Below, piece by piece: positions 31,760-43,440 of a stretch of DNA of 64,000 nt. The stretch is taken from contig NC_081407.1 of the NCBI RefSeq assembly GCF_030272615.1, positions 440,231,213 through 440,295,212 of the forward strand. The letters are read 5' to 3'. Both the position numbers and the translations under genes were made by a program. The DNA is from Cryptomeria japonica (taxonomy: Eukaryota; Streptophyta; Pinopsida; Cupressales; Cupressaceae). The notes under the pieces were generated by a model. The model was not told where the DNA came from, searched no databases, and saw only the letters and a list, made by a program, of their open reading frames with translations. Position 1 is the stretch's first letter. Every line of letters begins with the position of its first letter.

Positions 31760-33100
31760 TTAATTTGGAATAGGTGCACCTAACTTGGTAGGTAAGGTGC
31801 TTTCTTCATTTGTTACAATTTCCTTCTTTTTCCAAATTATCTTTAATTTTTCTTTTATTTCTTCAGTGTCTCTTCTAGGTTGATCTCTGCAATCTCCAGC
31901 TAAATGTCCAACTTTGTGACAATGAAAACATGCCATACTAGGATTTCTCCATGATCTTCGGTTGTTCATTCCAAACCTTATAAAACAGTTGGCACTTATA
32001 TGTCCATATCTTCCACAACATTCGCACCATATCCTTGTATTGTAATCCCATGGTACTACTGCATATTGTCGGTAAGGATCTGTGTGAGTTCGGTAACCTC
32101 TAGTATTTGCTCGATGTGCAGACCACATGTAGTTCTTTTTCTTAAGCCAACACTTCTTCGTACTATGTCCATATCTATTGCAGTTTTTACAAAACCCTTT
32201 GAATTTTGCCTTCTGATAATTATTAATAGACTTTTTCCTACATTGATTAGATGTATGACCATATTTATTGCAATTGTAACAATAATCATTTGATTTAGTG
32301 ATATTCGGTTGCTTACCTTTTCTGATTTGGCATATGTTGGCAGTGTGACTTTGATTTCCATAGTAGTAGCAAATAGGCTTCTTTCTTTTGATGTTGTTCC
32401 TATTTCTAGCTTGCTTTGATGACTCTCCTCTCTCGGTATTATGAATTCCTTTCTCGGTAGATTGTTTTCCTTTGTAATTGAGTCCTACATCTTTGTTAGG
32501 TCTTCCTGTATTCAGTTGCTCATCCAACATCTTTGATGCTTCATAACTCTTCTTCAATGTTTCTTTGGATTTCTTCTCTATTTCAAGTTCATTGATCAAT
32601 CTTGATACTTCAAGTCTCAAAGCTTGATTTTCATCATTCTTTAGAATTGCTTCATGATGTGCATAACCTAGTTGATCTATCATATTTTGTTGAATCTCAG
32701 TTTACCTTATGATTTCATCATTCTTATCAGATACTAAGACTTCAAGTTGTTGTTCCTCTCTTTCTAGATCTCTTGCTTTATCCTTAGCTATTCTTAATGC
32801 ATCTAGATTTTCAGTCATCTGTGTGCTGAAATGTTCATGTTCTCTTTTCATTGCTTTTAGTTGATCAGCCAATGCTTTACTCTTTTCTTTCAATACTCCA
32901 ATCATTTCTTTAGTTTCTTCAGATATACTGTTCTCAGATGATGTCTCAATTTGTTCCACTAACTCTTGAGAATCCTGCAAATCATCAGATAATCTTCTTC
33001 TTACTTTCAGAGATTTTCGCATGTCTGCAATCACTTAATTAGCATGATCCAGCTCTTCTTGCAGATACACAATCCTCTAAGATTGTTTATAGCCTTCCAT
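31760..33100 (-). pseudogene. C3 Gag-like protein: coiled coil plus five CCHC knuckles
   Basis: The frame starts at ATG 33100 (MEGYKQS), 50 nt after the primer site, and keeps phase for 446 codons with three stops (near 33080, 33040 and at 32702). The N-terminal half is strongly heptad-like (EMIGVLKEKSKALADQLKAM, then ARDLEREEQQLEVLVSD). The C-terminal half carries five knuckles: CYYYGNQSHTANIC (degenerate), CYNCNKYGHTSNQC, CKNCNRYGHSTKKC, CECCGRYGHISANC and CFHCHKVGHLAGDC. Most plant copia Gags have one; the extended array is unusual. There is no UBN2-type Gag domain as in C1. It would bind and package RNA; particle assembly might be through the coiled coil. Confidence 0.75.
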
Positions 33101-33149
33101 TGATAAGATCTTTCTCTTTAGGTAGTTAAACCCTTTTCCAAGATTCAAG

Positions 33150-33160
33150 CTCTGATACCA
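33150..33160 (-). promoter_or_regulatory. C3 primer-binding site (initiator tRNA-Met)
   Basis: Minus-strand TGGTATCAGAG, two bases inside the C3 5' LTR end at 33163. Confidence 0.9.
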
Positions 33161-33162
33161 AT

Positions 33163-34292
33163 TGTTATGCCCAATATGGAAAGCTAATGTACTGAGAGGG
33201 GAGGGGTGAATCAGTACTCCAAAACTTTTCTTGAATAATAACTTTACTGTTATGTATAAATAGAATAGTCCAGTAACATAAAATAAAGTTAAAACAAATA
33301 GATAACAATCATAAATGATTCAATCCATAACACATATATTTTGGTTATGCAGAAACTCTTGGTTAGAGAGAAAAACTGCAGTGGGGATGGCACCCACAAC
33401 TTCACTACTACAATAATAAAGAATGCTCGGTTAGAGCTACATTTAGCTATTTCTGATAGCTTACCCTATTAGGAGTAACAAGATTAGTTAGATCTACCTT
33501 GCTAAAGGATTTTACAACATTTATTCTGAATGTTGCACCTGGTTAGAGGCTTTACAATTTATAGACTTTGTTAGAGTCTTTTACCCTGTTAAAGGTTTCT
33601 CTTTCAACTTCACAATATTACAATAAAATCATTACAAATATCTGCAACTTTACATCTAAAATGTTATAGAAGATTTTATGTGCTCAAAATAGATTACCTT
33701 GCTTATAGCATACCTCGGTAACCCATATAGTAACTCGATAAACCCTTCTGTTTACTCTGTTCTTCGACTGTTCTCTGAAAACCTTCTCGGTGACCTATGT
33801 GTCTCTATAATAGTCTTCTTTCATACATACATACACTTCACTAATGCTGTATAAATAGATCTCTTAAAATGGTGATCCAATTCATTGCATCGATCTTACA
33901 AACAAGATTCTTCGAATGAATAACTAAACAAAATGTTTCATTGGTTAGATTGTCCTTGTAATCATACACAATCTTCTGGTGTAATTTCCAATGTAATAAC
34001 AGTTAGATGTGCCTCGATCTTGTAACACGTTTTCATATGCATATCCAGGTTCAATGTATCTAGTAACACATTTCACTCGGTGAATATCAGCGTGGTGTGT
34101 CACCTTTACTGCTCGGTAGTCTCAGAAAGATACTCGGTAGACAGCTCAGTGTGTACTGTGTTCTGTGACTGCTTTCCTCTATAACCGACTAGACTGTGCA
34201 TACCGACTGCATGATTCGGTAGTGTTAACCGACTAGAATATATAGTATGACTTTGAATATAAAAACTAATGGCAATTTGATAAGTAGTAACA
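33163..34292 (-). mobile_element. C3 5' LTR
   Basis: 1130 bp, minus orientation, TGTTACTAC... to ...GGGCATAACA. It contains the hairpin (33189-33217). A TATA-like CATATATAAATAG is not evident; TTTATACAGCATTAG near 33850 is the closest. Its last 31 nt and first 395 nt match the shortened 3' LTR. Confidence 0.88.
33189..33217 (-). promoter_or_regulatory. LTR 3'-end hairpin with C-rich loop (C3)
   Basis: GTACTGA (33189-33195) and TCAGTAC (33211-33217) form a perfect 7-bp stem. The loop C-tract is interrupted by one T (CCCCTCCCC). Confidence 0.7.
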
Positions 34293-34298
34293 ACCAAT

Positions 34299-35156
34299 TG
34301 TTCAAAACCAAGAATACTGAGAGGGGGGGGTGAATCAATGTTCTACCGGAATATAAGATTTTAGCCTTATCAAAATATTTATTCATCAACCGGTAACCAT
34401 AAATATATATAACTGAAACAATTAAAGAAATCACATAAAGGAACACCATAACACAGAGAATTTATACATGGAAAACCTCAATGAGGAAAAACCATGGTAG
34501 GATTTGTGACCCACAATATCAATTCACTGGCCATATGAAGAGATATTACACGTAATAGGGGCCTACACATGTAGGAAGGCACACTTCCTAGAGCACGTTG
34601 CTCATCACCAAGAGTCTCATAGACTACAATCACTTTCTGATACAAAAATGAAAAACTAAACTCATATAATGCATCTACTATGCCTGATTGAGTTCCGGTT
34701 AAGGCTCTGACTGTTTCAGTTCTTAAAACCTAAACCCTTGCCAGAATAACATACACCTTATGAGTACCTTATAAATCATCTACAGATCATTACTAATTAT
34801 TTCTTTCGAATACATAAACTTCGCATTTCAGATCTTATCATGAATGTTCTTTTGTAAATGAACTAATAGACTAAACTTATATACCCTTACAAACATTTAT
34901 GCCATATGTCGGCTTCCATACAAAATGATAATACATGTCGGCTTATTACAAATATATATGAATTATAAAATGATTTGTTGGATACTGCCCTTTACCAAAT
35001 CTCCAAGTGATGTTGTCTTCCCATACCGGTACCTAATTTGTTGGTTACCTTTGAAATCCTTGATGCCGATGAAGTCTCTGTCGAATGTTAATGTGAACAA
35101 AAATATGTTGTCATCAATGCCAACATAAGAAACTGAATGAGTGTCAATTGCCAACA
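34299..35156 (-). mobile_element. C2 5' LTR
   Basis: 858 bp, starting TGTTGGCAATTGACACTC at 35156 on the minus strand and ending GGTTTTGAACA at 34299. It aligns throughout with the split LTR 20122-21881. The hairpin lies at 34311-34344. Confidence 0.9.
34311..34344 (-). promoter_or_regulatory. LTR 3'-end hairpin with C-rich loop (C2 5' LTR)
   Basis: AGAATACTGA (34311-34320) faces TCAATGTTCT (34335-34344). The sense-strand stem has eight Watson-Crick pairs, one wobble and one mismatch. It is weaker than the 3' LTR copy of the same element. Confidence 0.6.
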
Positions 35157-35161
35157 ACTAA

Positions 35162-36480
35162 TATGCTTATGTTATGCATATAAATGGTGTAATACATTTT
35201 ATTAATGAAGCTATTGATATGCTTCTGATTTTTTGCATAAACATGTTCTTACACTTTATGCATTGTGTTATGGCTTACACATTTTATTTATGTGATTGAT
35301 ATTTGTGGTTATAGTATTAATATAGATGATGGATGGTTCAGATGAAAATTTCTTGCACAAATTAGATTGTTATTTTCATTTTTCTATTCATTTATGTGAT
35401 TGATATTTGTGGTTATTTATTAATGTATTATTATAGATGATGGATGGTTTAGATGAATATGTTTCTAGATTTTATGGATATTTATTTGAATATGTTGATT
35501 ATTCAAATTGTAAATATTACAAATATATTACAAAGCTACTCAATAAATTGCAAACTTTGATTTTATATTTGTTTGGTTCTATTTCAAATATTTTTTGTGA
35601 CATTAAATCCTAATAGTAATTTTATTAATCTTTCATTTACAAAAAATAATTGAAACTATGGAAGTTTATGCAAATCAATCAAAAATCATTGTTGGAAGCC
35701 CAAATGCTTCTATAAACTCAAACGAAAGCATTGAAACCAATATGGACAGATGTGCAAGAAATGTTCTAGACTACTTAAACAAAATTGTCAAAGAAGTTGA
35801 ATACATGGCCTTAAGGGTTGATGATGTTGAAGAACTTGAAGTATTGCAAATGGAATATGTGGCCAAAAAAGCCAAAGAAGCATATTTGAAAGTAGCTACG
35901 TTCCCATTGATTCTTAAAGCAGTTTATCATGATCATTACGAAAATAAAGGTCATTATACCTTTTTGATCACTAAAGAATTTGTAACAAGTTTACATAATT
36001 ACGATTAAGTGTTACTACCATAGTCACTTTTTATTTCTTCTACAATACTACTTATTTATTCAAGTAAAACAAATATTTTATCATATATATGATGTTATGA
36101 ATAATGGATATTAATATACACATTATAGATATGTTACCTTTCTCGTATGTAATGAATGGTGTAATGCATTTTATTCATCAAGGTATTGATTTGCTTTTGA
36201 TTTTTGGCATAAACTTGTTCTTACACTTTATGCATTGTTATATGGTTTATGCATTTTATTAATGAGATTGATATTTGTGGTTATTGTATTAAATAGATGA
36301 CACATGGTCCAGATGAATAATTGTTGCACAAATTAAATTGGTATTTTCATTATTTTGTTCATTTATGTGATTGATATTTGTGGTTATTTATTAATTTTAT
36401 ATTATAGATGTTGGATGGTTCACATGAATATGTTTATATACTTTAAAAATGTTTATTTGAATATATGTAATTATTTTAAG
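35162..36480 (+). repeat. Direct repeat pair flanking a small ORF
   Basis: About 330 bp at 35162-35500 recur at 36130-36475 (shared words: TTCTTACACTTTATGCATTG and TGATATTTGTGGTTAT twice in each copy). Left of the first copy the match continues across the C2 insertion to 20080-20121. So this is an old tandem unit of about 1 kb, host or transposon sequence, that was already present when C2 inserted. Confidence 0.8.
35658..36008 (+). CDS. Small unknown protein, 116 aa, between direct repeats
   Basis: An uninterrupted frame from ATG 35658 (MEVYANQSKIIVGSPNAS) to TAA. The composition is protein-like: charged, with a predicted helical centre (VDDVEELEVLQMEYVAKKAK). It has no signal peptide, membrane segment or known motif. 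It is one of the few frames here with no stop, in a region full of decay. The degraded frame at about 19800-19955 may be its counterpart in the neighbouring repeat unit. It could be a Helitron passenger fragment or an exon of a lost gene; chance is not excluded. Confidence 0.4.
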   Translation: MEVYANQSKIIVGSPNASINSNESIETNMDRCARNVLDYLNKIVKEVEYMALRVDDVEELEVLQMEYVAKKAKEAYLKVATFPLILKAVYHDHYENKGHYTFLITKEFVTSLHNYD

Positions 36481-36714
36481 ACATAATAATGATAAATTCT
36501 ATATAATAGTATAATATTAACCTAATCACATGATACCATATTAATGTCAATAGTATTCTTATAATATTAATATTAATATTAATAATAATAGAATACTCAA
36601 ATTATAATGTTTATATTAATAATTAAATTCTATAATACTATAGTAATACTTACAATATATAATTTTAATTCTAACATTTACACAAATTGTTTATCCAAAA
36701 ACTAGAAATAAATC
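36481..36714. other. AT-rich sequence, no gene
   Basis: TAATATTAATATT-type simple sequence; nothing coding or structured seen. Confidence 0.6.
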
Positions 36715-37014
36715 AAATCTAACCCTAACCCTAATACTAAAACAAATTGAGCCAAAAATCATAAACCATATAGAATCTTAAACTAAATTGTAACCTAACT
36801 TTAATTGTAAATGAAATTAAACCCTAAACCTAAACATAATTACACACTTAAAAATGGAAACCCTTACCCTAAATTTATTTGAATCCTAACCCTAACAATA
36901 AAGAAAAACCAAATATTAACACTAAACCTAAACTTAATTAAACACTAAATGAAAGTGAACTTTAAATCTTAAACAAATTATGAATATTAACACTAATAAT
37001 AAACCAAGTTGAAC
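36715..37014. repeat. Degenerate telomere-motif satellite, block 1
   Basis: Many CCCTAA/ACCCTAA words are interspersed with ACCAAATTGAA-like words. The array is much too degenerate for an active telomere. It is cut at 37014 by LINE L+, and the same type of sequence resumes at 45992. Confidence 0.75.
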
Positions 37015-37025
37015 AACTGAATGCT

Positions 37026-39256
37026 ATGGCACAAGCATAGGCAAGAGAGAAATTTGAAAACACATACCAGAGTAGGGTCCAGAACAATCACAGAGGATGG
37101 CCCAGGTTTTTCCAGGACTTTGGTGGTGGCTACAGTGACCAGAAGGGAAAGCATCCTCAATTATTTTAACAACATCTATCCTGGCAAAGTAATCGATTGA
37201 TCAAAAGGATTTCCAAGCAAAAGCAACCAGTTTTTGATATTTGTGAAAATATTTGGCCTGATCTTACTCAAGAGACAGAGAAAGCTAAGGGATTTTTGGA
37301 TAAACTGAGAGAGAGATCCGAGGCTGATCTCATTTCTAATAGCACCCTTGGGGGCTTCTTGAGTGGACACACTCCATCATTCTTATCTTGGAAAAACACC
37401 ATTCCTCTGCACAAAGCCTTTATTTCATGGCCAAATACTATTCCTCTGCATAAACTCATGGCCAAATACTATTCCTCTGCATAAACTTAGTTTTTTCTCC
37501 TCTCCTAATAATATTTGCCTCCATACCGATGGGCTTTCTCTCTCTTTAGATTATAACGATAGAACATCCTTCAAGACAAATCTCTCAAAGAAATTTTAGT
37601 CGCAGTTAGGTGCGGAATTTTTCAATTGACCTACACATCAAACCCTAAAAGTCTTCAGGAATCGAATATCAAATGAAACTTCTCAAGGCATGGATGCATC
37701 TTCTATTTCTTTCCCTAGCCGACATGCTCCAAACTATTTGATCACCTTGCCTGATCATTTACTCCTTCTGCAAATCTCACATCTCAGGGATCATGCGCTC
37801 ATCAGTAAGTTATGGAAGTCCTCTCCCTCTCCCTCTATTTTACTTTCCTGGGCAAAAAAGTTTTGGAAATGGATTAAAGAGATCTTTTACATTGATAATG
37901 GATCTGATTTCTTTATTGCAATCTTTGAGTCTAAAGAAGATAGGGATTTGATCCATATATTTAAAGCTTGATTCTATAAGGGATTTGAACTTTTTATAGT
38001 CTCATGGATCCCAAACTTTAAGACAGACTTATATATTTGCAAGTTTGCCCCTTTCTGGATTTTATTACTTGTGTTTCCTTTTGGAATATAGAGATCTGGA
38101 GCTAATTGAGCTTTTTTCTAATCAGCTAGGAATTTTTGTTAAACATGATCTCCTTCCCTTCGAATTGACTCATCTCCCATCTCAAGTGTGCTTGTTGCTA
38201 GATCTTTCAGAACCATTTCAAGATAGTCTATTAGTTGCTTGTAAGTTTGGTAAATGGAAGAAAACCATTTTTTTATAGAGGATCATGAAGCAGTTTTGAT
38301 CATTCCTCAGATCCCCTATTATGTTCAGTGGATAGTCCAAATAAAGAATGTGACCCCAATCTTGAGGTGCGAGTTGAGAATAGAGCTCCCTCCACAATTG
38401 CTAGCAAACATGGAACACATGGTGCACAAGAAGAGCATATTCTTTTTGCTAAATTTTTGAGGTACATTATCCCATTTTTTAATAACAATATTGATCTATA
38501 TGTTTCCCATCTCAAAAATCAAGACAAATAGTATTTGAGCCTCTCTTGGCTTTCATCATCTCCTAAAATCCTAAATGATAATGTCAATAGTGAAGTAATC
38601 AATGCTCAGGTGCAAGAGATCGAGGCTTCTACCTGACCACCTCTAGAGAGATTCACTAAGAGGAAATTTGATCTTCCATCTTTACCCTTCTCAAATATGG
38701 AGGATTTAATTCAGAGGCTAGTCATCAATAATCAACCTATTGACATTATATCTTCGTTTACAATGGGAACTTACAATAAGCAATGTAAACTTCAATGACA
38801 CCATAATACAAAGATACATGAACCACCAGATAATATAGAGCTGGTTGCTAATGATTTGTTGAGATCTGTAGGTTCCCAACTCTTTGATGATATTGCAGAA
38901 GAATTCTTATATGAATAAGATAAAATGGACTCTCAACATTTTAATGCTCTTCTTTCCATGAGTCAATATTCACAGAATCATCCTCTTCCTCATGATCTTG
39001 AAGATGATATTAGGATTTTTGCAATTGATCCCCATAGGCATCATGACTTATCATTTGACTTTTTGCAGTCCTTATCCATTTCCCAGTCTCTAGCTTGTCA
39101 GTGGTAGGTCACAAACTCACCAAAATAGAGAGGGAGAAACCTAATTTAGTGAAAGTAAAAGAAGAAATAGAGGTAGGTATACAAACCACATTAGATGGGA
39201 AATTTTCAATGACTAAGAGGCCAAGGAGGGCATGTTTCTCTCCTCAATCTCAATGA
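37026..39256 (+). pseudogene. L+ ORF1 (nucleic-acid-binding LINE protein), decayed
   Basis: ATG 37026 (MAQA) is followed by a frame with stops through 37480, including ENIWPDLTQETEKAKGFLD. After frame changes the DUF4283-like region is recognisable: YRDLELIELFSNQLGIFVKH (38090-38150), matching FMDLDVLQQIGNSFGTFV in L-. The end, SPQSQ then TGA at 39254-39256, overlaps the ORF2 start (ATGA). ORF1 proteins coat LINE RNA. Several indels make this copy non-functional. The assignment of the N-terminal part rests on position and on the counterpart in L-. Confidence 0.65.
37426..37487 (+). repeat. Exact 31-bp tandem duplication in L+ ORF1
   Basis: CATGGCCAAATACTATTCCT... occurs at 37426-37456 and identically at 37457-37487. 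A partial third copy lies upstream (ATTCCTCTGCACAAAG). The length shifts the frame; exact identity implies a recent event. Confidence 0.92.
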
Positions 39257-42200
39257 AGATCATCTCATGGAATGTCAGAGGCATAAACGCTTTTGACAAG
39301 AGATGTTGAGTTAATCAACAACTTGATTCGTGAGGAGATGACATTATTATGTTACAAGAAACAAAAATGTCTCTTGATACATTTCAATCAACAGTTTGTA
39401 AATGGCCAAAATGGAAAGCCACACATGTTCCAGCTATAGGTTCTTCTGGAGGCCTTGAACTACTATGGAATCCAAAGAATTTGATAGCAAAAATAGTTAG
39501 TGAAGGTAATAATTGGCAAATAATGAATATACAGAGCTTCGATCTTTCATTTAAATTGATAAATTTTTATGGCCCCACTCCTACTCATGAAAAAAAGAGA
39601 CTATGGGATATCCTAACAAATTTTATTCAAGAGTCTGCAAATCAGAATTTTAATCTAGGTGGGGATTTTAATGCACTTTTTTCTGATCAGGAAAAAACAA
39701 GAGGAATTATCCCCCCATAGGAGACCATTGATGATTTTGTAACCTTCATCTCCGATAATGCATTAAAAGATATAGTCCCTAAGAAGGGGTTTTTTACTTG
39801 GACAAACAAGCGGAGAAATTTTGCACAAATAGCAGAGAGATTGGATAGCTTTCTCATTTCTCAGTAGTGGATGTTAAAGAATTACAAATTTGAAATGGAC
39901 ATTCTACCTCTTATATGCTCAAATCATTTTTCTATTTCCTTTACTATATCCCCATCTTCACCACACTACTTGCATCATTCATCCTTCAAGTTTGAAATAA
40001 TCTAGTTCAAACACCCATATTTTCTCCCTCTTTTGCACTAATGGTGGGTAAGTGCACCCTATCAAAGTGACACTAAAATGTATCAGTTTTATAATAAAAT
40101 ACAACATGTGAAAGCACAAATTAAACTATGGAATGTGCACACTTTTTAAAACATCTTCATTGAGAAACAAGCAATTGCCAATGAGTTGACTAAAGTTCAT
40201 GAGCATATTATTTTACATGGAATGGACACACTCATTTATGATAGGCAAAAACAATTACAATCAAAGTGGGAGGAGCTCAGCAAAAGAGAGGAAATTTATA
40301 GGAGGCAAAAATCTAGAGAGCTTTGGTTGAAAGCAAGAGATATAAATACCAAGTTTTTTCATGCTTCAACAAAAGCAAAGAGTGCAGTAGCCTCCATATT
40401 TTCAATTAATGATGCTGCCATAGGTAACTTACTATCAAATTCTAAGGATATCTAAGTAGAAGGTTTCAAATTTTTTAAAACCCTCCTAGCTCCCCCACCC
40501 TCTACAAATTTACCCCATATGATCATTAATAAACAACATGTCCTTGGTTCCATCCCACATTCTATTTCTCAGTAGGACAATGAGGATCTCATGAATCCAT
40601 TCTCATTAGAAGAACTACAAAAAGTGGTTTTCTCATTAGCTCCAGATAAAGCTCTAGGACCTGATGGATTTACTGCCCTTTTTCTTTCAAAAGTGTTGGG
40701 ATGTTATAAATCTAGATTTGTTGGCTACACTTGAAGAATCAAGAAGGAGTACCTCATTTTAAAAAATGTTTAATGTTACAAACATAGCAATTATCCCTAA
40801 AGTTAAGGAACTGAGAATATTTGTAGAATTCAGACCTATTTCATTATCTGAAAGGCTATCTATCTGAGGCTCCAACATTTAATTCCAAAAATTATCTCTC
40901 TGGAATGAGGAGGTATTGTCCCTGGTAGAGAAATTGTTGAAGGGGCATTAGTAACTCATGAAGTTCTTCATTCAATCCATACATCTCATTTTTCTTCCTT
41001 TATCATTAATCTTGACATGATGAAAGCTTATGACAAAGTAGATTGGATATTTCTTTTGAAAGTACTACAAAAATTTGGGTCCTCAGAAATATGGTGCAAA
41101 TGGGTCAATTCATGTAATTCAGGAGCAACCTTTTCAATCATCATTAATGGGTTGCCAGTGGGGTTTTTTTCAGCATCCCAAGGAGTTAGACAAGGAGATC
41201 CTTTATCTCCCTTCCTCTTCATTATCATGCCTAAAGCATTTAGAAGATTAATCATATCTAATAATATAAAGGGTAATTGGTAGGGTGTTCATATCTCAAG
41301 AACTAATATTTCAGTGACTCACATACTATTTGTAGATGACTCTCTCCTATATGGAAAGTCATCTATTTCAGAAGCCATTCACTTGAAGAAAGTTTTGGAA
41401 GCTTATACATCAATTTCAAGACAAAAGATAAATTCTCAAAAGTTGGAGGTATATATCTTTAATACTAGAAGTGTTGTTAGGAAAAAGATTACAAAAATCC
41501 TGGGATTCAAGATAGAGGAACTACCTTGCACATATTTAGGCATACCTTTCTTCATGGGGCCAAACAGGGCATCCTATTGGAAAAATATTATTGAAAGGAT
41601 TAAGGCTAGAGTTTCAGCTTGGAAAGTCCGGTGGCTTTCTCTTTTAGGTTGCATCCTCATAAAAACTATTCTAACTACCATACCGAATTATTATATATCT
41701 GTACTTAAAGCTCCTAAATCAGTCATCACTCAAATTAAGAAAATAATTAGGAATTTTCTTTGGAAAGGTAATCTATCACAAGAAAATAAGATCCCTCTAG
41801 TTTCTCTTAGTAACATGTCCTTTGAAAAGCAATTGGGAGGGGTAGGTCTTCATGATGTCACTAAGTGCAATAAGGATTTTGGAGGGAAATTGGTATGGAA
41901 AATGTATTCTAAGCCCAACACTAAATGGTGCCAAATAATACAAGCCAAATACTTGGACTTAGCTAAGCCTCTTAGAATACTCACTATCTCTAACCCTCTG
42001 GAAGGGTCTGTTATGTGGAATTTCATGATGTCCTCTAGGGAAGTGATAACTACATATATTTCCTGGCAAGTGCATAATGGAGAATCAATACATTTTTGGA
42101 ATGACTCTTGAAATGGATATATCCCATTATATCAGTTCCAACATTTGCAGGATGCAATTCCAATTGGCATTAATGTTTGGGGTGATAAGTTAATTGATTA

Positions 42201-43440
42201 TGCTAGTGGAGTTGAATTACATTAAAGGAAAGTAATTTGGAAAGATTTATCAGAGATTCTTATTGATGACAACCATAAGAGAATAGTGAAGCAAGCCTTA
42301 TCCTGGAGAATAGTTTTTTATCAAGTAAGGATGATAAAATTATTTGGGCTCCATATAAAGAAGGTAATTACTCAGTTAATTATGGATACAAGTCTCTACA
42401 ACACATGGTGAACCAGCACCAGAATTAGAGAGCATATTTTTTCTATTGGAATAATATAGTTTTGCCAAAATCAGGATGCTTTTCTTGGCTAGTTCTGCAA
42501 AAAAGTTTCTAACTAGTGATAAATTTGATAAGTTGCAAATTGATCAACCTTTTTTGTGTCCTATGTGGTCAAGAAATTGAAAATGTTGATCATTTATTCC
42601 TTTAGTGTTCTTTTTCTTGTCAATGTTGGCTCTTTATTATGAATAAATTGGAACTCTCAATGCCCCTACCAAGTTCTATCTGGGACTTGTTCCAATCATG
42701 GCCAACTCTATTCAAATCTTCCCTTTTTTCTTGCATTTGGCTGATTATCCTAGTGACAGTCTTGTGGTCAATTTGGTGGGAGAGGAACAAAAGAATTTTT
42801 AGAAAAATTACATCTTCTATTGAGAAAGTCCTCGAGGGTTTAGAAAAACCTATTTTAGAATCTATAAATACATATGTGCAGAGGTATATCAGTTGTAGTT
42901 CCATTCTCACTTCATGAGATGCAAATATAGTTAAGAAATGGAAATTGATTTATATTCCCACTGCTAACTGCTCTTCATCTAGGAATCCATTAAAAATTGA
43001 TAGATCACGTGTTGTCTGGCATCCTCCTCAGTGTAACTTTATAAAAATAAATTTTGATGGATCTTCATGAGATAACCCAGGTGACTCAGGGGCTGGAGTG
43101 TGTATTAGAGATCATCTAGGTGATCTGAAAGCCTTCAAATCCTTAATCTTGCCCCCAGGAACCAATAACATGGTGGAAGCTCAAGCATTGTTTCTTGGTT
43201 TGATACTTGCTAAGAAGATGGATTTTTCAAAGGTTCATGTTGAAGGGGATTCTACTATTATAATTAATGCTTGCAAACATAGAGAATCCATCAATTGTCA
43301 TATTCACTATGTCTTAGTATAAGTTTGGGATCTATTGGATTCGTTCGATGAAGTCCACTCGTCGCATATGTTCAGAGAAGGGAATAAATTAGCAGACATG
43401 CTAGAAAACATGGGGTGTGATGGTATATATATAGGTTGAC
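39253..43440 (+). pseudogene. L+ ORF2: endonuclease, reverse transcriptase, zinc and RNase H domains
   Basis: Starts MKIISWNVRGIN (39253), overlapping the ORF1 stop. The APE-type endonuclease has LQETKM, GGDFNALF with its Asp intact (about 39660), and SNHF for the usual SDHF. RT motifs follow: SLAPDKALGPDGFTALF (40640), INLDMMKAYDKVDW (41010), QGVRQGDPLSPFLF (41175) and FVDDSLL (41330). A zinc segment (CVLCGQEIENVDH, about 42555) precedes the RNase H with INFDGSS, MVEAQAL, VEGDST and GNKLADML (43050-43410). ORF2 nicks the target and copies the RNA there. Stops (near 39310, 39718, 39865) and frameshifts near 40690 and 42310 kill it. Confidence 0.85.

Larger units (their letters stand above)
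27037..34292 (-). mobile_element. C3: non-autonomous copia-type LTR retrotransposon nested in C2
   Basis: The LTRs are 33163-34292 (5', 1130 bp) and 27037-27477 (3', 441 bp with a large internal deletion). Both start TGTTACTACTTATC on the minus strand and end in CA. The target duplication ACCAA is exact (27032-27036, 34293-34297). Internal features: iMet primer site, Gag-like ORF (33100-31760), 550-nt spacer, ORF B (31212-27829), PPT. No protease, integrase, RT or RNase H is present, so it must have used a helper. The two ORFs keep one frame each with only nonsense changes. Confidence 0.92.
20122..35156 (-). mobile_element. C2: non-autonomous copia-type LTR retrotransposon, containing C3 and a solo LTR
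   Basis: The outer LTRs are 34299-35156 (5', 858 bp) and 20122-21881 (3', 847 bp once an inserted LTR is removed). Both start TGTTGGCAATTGACACTC on the minus strand. The 5-bp target duplication ACTAA is perfect (20117-20121, 35157-35161). The internal region encodes a CCHC Gag-like protein and ORF B, and no protease, integrase or RT. Element C3 inserted in the C2 primer-binding site, separating the 5' LTR from gag. A PPT-like GCCAAAGGGGGAGATTG precedes the 3' LTR. Decayed by stops and frameshifts. Confidence 0.9.

Noticed and set aside
27037-35156. Apparent three-LTR tandem retrotransposon (LTR-int-LTR-int-LTR)
   Set aside because: Exact target duplications ACTAA (20117/35157) and ACCAA (27032/34293) show a simple nested insertion of C3 in C2.
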